Below are positions 17,971 through 20,628 of a DNA stretch of 20,628 nucleotides, piece after piece. The translations under genes and the position numbers were made by a program. The notes under the pieces were generated by a model. The model saw only the letters and a program-made list of their open reading frames with translations, did no database searches and was not told the DNA's origin. Origin of the DNA: Chara braunii (lineage: Eukaryota > Streptophyta > Charophyceae > Charales > Characeae); the NCBI GenBank assembly GCA_003427395.1, contig BFEA01000335.1:86373-107000 (forward strand), given 5' to 3'. Every line of letters starts with the position of its first letter. Position 1 is the stretch's first letter.

Positions 17971-18368
17971 ATTGTGATAGAACTTCAGATGCGCGTCCAG
18001 ATTATTGACTACTGAGGTGGTGATCAAGGAGGGAGCCCGAAGCAGAAGTGGGCATTGTCTTCTATTCTCCCTCTAAGTCTATTCTCCCTCCTCTCTCCTT
18101 CGTCTGTGTATGTTTTCCCATCTCATTGTATCTGGACACAATTATGATTATTGACAATAATCAGCAGGTTGATATTTATCGGGCTTGCATTGTTGACAAG
18201 TGTCTTCACGATCTGGGTTCATTGCAATTTCGAGAAATTAATAAAAATCCCGAATTTTGCAAGTTCAGTAGGTCTCCCAATCTCCCTTAAGCCAAAAGAA
18301 CAACGAAAATCGGAATCTTTAGAAAAAGGAAAAAAAATTCGATCACGTTGTCCTGATTCATGTGCGGT

Positions 18369-18380
18369 GCTCCGATACCA
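18369..18380 (-). other. initiator-Met tRNA primer-binding-site-like sequence
   Basis: On the minus strand, two bases after the CA end of copy C, the sequence reads TGGTATCGGAGC. The usual plant LTR-element primer site, complementary to the 3' end of initiator Met tRNA, is TGGTATCAGAGC, so 11 of 12 bases match. Placement directly after an LTR end is diagnostic of a 5' LTR, giving a leftward element. Beyond 12 bases the complementarity stops. Confidence 0.65.
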
Positions 18381-19060
18381 ACTGATACATGCCCAGTTGG
18401 ACAATGTATGTACAGCCAAAGATCCACAATTGTGATAAAAAGGACTGAATGGACAATGCAGTGGTAGTGGAATCTCAACAAGCAGTGTTCATCCTGATAC
18501 ATACAAAATGGCACTTTGTAGCGCAGTGGAAGACTTGGATGCAAGTCCTGACTTGACCGGGACTGACACAGCATCCCATTATACATCACCCATGTGAGAG
18601 GAGGAGGAGATACCAAAGTGTTGCATACCGTAGTGGTGCAAACCAGAACAAGGACCGACCTCCCTCACATAGTACAAGACAGCACAGCGGAATGCTAGGA
18701 TACCAATGATCAACCCAATCAATGTCGCAACGCAGACCCAGCATACATCATCATCGTTGTTAGGTGTGAAGGGCCTGGCGCTACACACAGGAAGAATGCG
18801 CCAGGTCCGGACCATACACAGACGAAGAGGAGGGGATCAGACGAAGAAGACGGGGAAGATGGGAATGTCGTCAACACCAAGTCTTCGGTACAGGTCCCAA
18901 ATAATCCCTCGTTCAATGTCTCAATCCCAACGCCGAGTCTGAATCCAAATGTCGTCAAGTCCCAAGGTCACCAATCTCTCTCCTCTCGTAGTCTGCAGAT
19001 ACTGAGAAGTCAGGTAGCGAGAGGGTGAGGGAGAGAGGGTGGACTTGGAAGAGGAAGAAG

Positions 19061-19065
<5 letters not shown>

Positions 19066-19124
<59 letters not shown>
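19066..19124. repeat. (CT)n microsatellite in copy C
   Basis: A 59-base uninterrupted CT run. Copy B has only about 17 bases here (13828-13844), so the tract has expanded or contracted by about 40 bases since the copies separated. Confidence 0.95.
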
Positions 19125-19127
<3 letters not shown>

Positions 19128-19131
19128 CCGG

Positions 19132-19202
19132 TACTAACCTGTGAAGGTGGTGCCTTGTTGCAGGTACACTGAAGATGAAGCTGGAGCTATGGCGCCACAG
19201 GT
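19132..19202 (+). promoter_or_regulatory. splice-like module, copy C
   Basis: A (CT)n tract and TACTAAC (19132-19138, branch-type A 26 bases before the acceptor) lead to TTGCAG ending at 19163. A 37-base exon-like segment (19164-19200) contains ATGGCGCCACAG, followed by GTAAGT at 19201. Each signal is close to consensus on the plus strand, opposite to the inferred LTR direction. No transcript is known. Confidence 0.45.
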
Positions 19203-19413
19203 AAGTCTCACTGGCCTCCGCCAACCATCTCTCTCTCTCCAATGCTACTCTAGCTCCTACTAGTGCCCAGCACTGAAGACTACTTCTAACGCTACTACTA
19301 CTCCAGCGCTCCTGAGTGCTGCTGCCGAATCCTGAAGACTGCCTCCTGCCTCCTGCACGTGAAGTGCCTGGGAAGTTCCTATCAACTACCTGCAGCCTGC
19401 AGGGCGGGCCGGT

Positions 19414-19422
19414 CTTATATAG
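19414..19422 (-). promoter_or_regulatory. TATA box, copy C (leftward)
   Basis: CTATATAAG on the minus strand between GGGCC and GGCCC arms. Transcription would start near 19390 and run left through the repeat to the primer-site-like sequence, as in a retrotransposon 5' LTR. Confidence 0.55.
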
Positions 19423-19578
19423 TGCTGGCCCGTCCAGGAGGCTGCTCTTGCCAATGCCAAGACATGCCAGACCCTGGCGTTGAAGCGCAAACAAAGGTTG
19501 TCCTGAAAACAGGCCCAAAATGGCCTGTGCTAAAACCCTGGTCTGGTGCCTAAGTTTCAGGGCAGGTAGATCTTACAA

Positions 19579-19772
19579 GGGCCTGAAAATGGCCCTGTTT
19601 CAGGCTGAAAAGACTCAGGGCCTGGAGGGCCCTGTTTTAGGCTGAAACGACACAGGGCCTGTAGGCCCTTGCTTTCAGGCTTTCAGGCTGAAACACAGGG
19701 CCTGTAGGCCCTTGTTTTCAGGCTTTCAGGCTGAAACGACACGGGCCTGTAAATGGCCCTTGTTTGTAGGCG
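19579..19772. repeat. GGCC-hairpin minisatellite, five units
   Basis: Units start GGGCCTG at 19579, 19618, 19655, 19698 and 19743 (periods 39, 37, 43 and 45). Each has a GGGCC...GGCCC inverted pair around 3-6 bases, and most are followed by TTTCAGGCTGAAA-type sequence, itself an inverted pair. It lies in the part of copy C upstream of its leftward TATA box. Copy A has a diverged GGCC-rich equivalent at about 970-1320. Confidence 0.8.
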
Positions 19773-19886
19773 CAGCATGTAGCAAAGGTGAAGATAGGTG
19801 GATAGCCGTTTAAACTTTAAATTATATTATCAACTTTCGATGAAACAATCCTCTAAAAGGATTCACGAATCTCAGTACCCCTGGTT

Positions 19887-19980
19887 CAGTCCCGAGTCCC
19901 AAGTCCCAGTCCCAGTCCCAGTCCCAGTCCCAAGTCCCAGGTCCTAGTCCCCAGTCCCAAGTCCCAGGTCCTAGTAGTCC
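19887..19980. repeat. CCCAGT/CCCAAGT minisatellite
   Basis: Hexamer CCCAGT and variants. A 23-base word containing AGTCCCAAGTCCCAGG occurs twice with a 27-base offset (near 19926 and 19953), showing a second level of duplication. The minus reading gives an artefactual Trp-Asp repeat. Confidence 0.9.
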
Positions 19981-20321
19981 TATTCCGTGTTCCATTACTG
20001 GTTCCAGCCACTTGTACAATATTCCCGAATACTCTAGAAGAGTAGTTTTGGTTTGTGCCGTGATTGCGGACGCCTAGGCAGGCTAGTTCAGTAGATCGTG
20101 GTAGGAAGTCCCTGGTAGATTACAATTATGGGTTGAAGAGACTACCTTTAGAAGGCACCACAAAACTCAGCCAAGATCACCAGAGTCGTTAGGCCAAACG
20201 TCAGTCAATTCACCCAAGCAGCCAGATCCAAGGAGTGCCCGTANGCTTCCAGAAGCAGCAAACAAAGGCACGGGGACCAACCCATAACCAGCAGAAGATG
20301 TCNGGAAGGCGGATCAGCGAG

Positions 20322-20329
20322 TATAAAAG
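20322..20329 (+). promoter_or_regulatory. TATA box candidate (rightward)
   Basis: TATAAAAG preceded by GAG in a GC-balanced region, with no other obvious core element. A start near 20352-20360 would be expected. Whether it serves a host gene or another LTR cannot be told, because the window ends 300 bases later. Confidence 0.4.
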
Positions 20330-20539
20330 TCCAGCAGCACTTGGATGTCGACAACAGATGCTTCACACTCAATGCGGAAGCGCTGCTGCAGTCTTGTGCG
20401 TTGAAGACNTGACTAAGAGGGAGAGTACAGCAGTAGTCAATGGCGCGGGGCGCCGTAGCTGTACTGTGTGTGTGAGAGAGAGAGCTTCACTGGAGGACAT
20501 TCAGAGAGTGATCAGAGTGACCTGTGAGGTGAGAGGTAG

Positions 20540-20540
<1 letters not shown>

Positions 20541-20628
<88 letters not shown>
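20541..20628. repeat. (GA)n microsatellite running off the window
   Basis: At least 88 bases of GA dinucleotide reaching the last base of the window, so its true length is unknown. Confidence 0.95.

Larger units (their letters stand above)
17209..18368 (+). other. gypsy 3' flank, possible 3' LTR (edges unknown)
   Basis: No gene. It begins GGCC-rich (17260-17540), has a plus-strand TATA box (17556-17564), then CTGG-repeat, TGACGTGG-rich and pyrimidine-rich parts (18055-18110). The order of GGCC-rich part, TATA and pyrimidine tract after the pol stop suits a plus-strand 3' LTR. I find no second copy upstream of gag and cannot fix TG/CA edges, so this is inference. A perfect inverted repeat with 7-bp arms (GATTATT and AATAATC) lies at 18146-18162. 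18163-18368 may be leader sequence of the minus-strand element of copy C. Confidence 0.35.
18383..19784 (-). mobile_element. LTR-like repeat, copy C (complete, 1402 bp)
   Basis: The plus-strand edges are TGATACATGC and GCATGTAGCA; reversed, the second is TGCTACATGC, so the termini are inverted with one mismatch in ten. Read leftward it starts TG and ends CA, has a GGCC-hairpin part at the start (19579-19772), a TATA box (19414-19422), a long downstream part, and a primer-binding-site-like sequence just outside (18369-18380). This is the anatomy of a 5' LTR, with about 370 bases upstream of the TATA box and about 1 kb after it. The four bases right of it, AAGG (19785-19788), equal the four left of copy B (13138-13141), as expected if B and C bound one insertion. 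It holds a (CT)n tract and the splice-like module. No protein is credible. Confidence 0.72.
19785..20540. other. flank right of copy C; TATA-bearing, no gene seen
   Basis: This begins AT-rich, contains the CCCAGT minisatellite, then mixed sequence with three isolated N. A TATAAAAG word (20322-20329) is followed by GTGTGTGTGAGAGAGAG (near 20467) and the terminal GA run. It may be the promoter and leader of something beginning beyond the window. No frame worth calling is present. Confidence 0.4.

Noticed and set aside
19822-20019. Minus-strand peptide with Trp-Asp and Gly-Pro-Gly repeats
   Set aside because: It is a translation of the CCCAGT minisatellite.
1-20628. A multi-gene defence, CRISPR or biosynthetic system
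   Set aside because: All recognisable proteins are retrotransposon remnants. There are no regular spacer-repeat arrays and no operon-like gene sets.

Overview
The window looks like a large, repeat-rich streptophyte genome. My best guess is a charophyte alga such as Chara braunii, from the style of the Ty3/gypsy pol protein and the density of old nested retroelements; a land plant is not excluded. There are three isolated N bases near the right end (about 20244, 20303 and 20409), so this is draft sequence. I see no confident host gene, tRNA, rRNA or CRISPR array. Almost everything readable is transposable-element debris and simple repeats.

Layout. 96-1333 is a diverged copy (A) of a TG...CA-bounded, LTR-like repeat. 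1334-3599 holds no recognisable gene (a G-rich part, then an AT-rich part). About 3600-10035 is a dead plus-strand L1-type LINE. Its parts are a repeat-bearing 5' region (3600-4760), a zinc-knuckle ORF1 remnant (4823-5388), a reverse-transcriptase ORF2 broken by at least six stops and about five frameshifts (5680-9368), and a 3' tail with plant-telomere-like words and an A15 run (9369-10035). I see no endonuclease domain. 10036-11640 is GC-rich and then a purine-only minisatellite about 1 kb long. 11641-12015 is AT-rich with two T tracts.

From about 12019 to 17208 lies a plus-strand chromovirus-type Ty3/gypsy element, also dead: a leader with repeated CCACGTCAGCAG, a short gag fragment, then pol (RT, RNase H, integrase, chromodomain-like tail). 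Gag and pol are separated by copy B (13142-14170) of the LTR-like repeat. 17209-18368 is a promoter-like region with a TATA box, TTGAC words and TGACGTGG words. It may be the gypsy 3' LTR. Copy C (18383-19784) follows. It is complete, with short inverted termini, and a minus-strand initiator-Met-tRNA primer-binding-site-like sequence abuts its left end. This implies that the A/B/C family is transcribed leftward, opposite to the gypsy pol it flanks. 19785-20628 has a CCCAGT minisatellite, a TATA-bearing stretch and a (GA)n run that leaves the window.

No functional cooperation between genes can be claimed, because the coding regions are decayed. The most interesting points are structural: the A/B/C family with inverted termini and a primer site opposed to the enclosed pol; a splice-like micro-exon module kept in all three copies; a one-base lesion exactly in the LINE catalytic FADD box; a 50-bp duplication of the zinc-knuckle segment; and two opposed clusters of ACGT-core motifs around the gypsy element.
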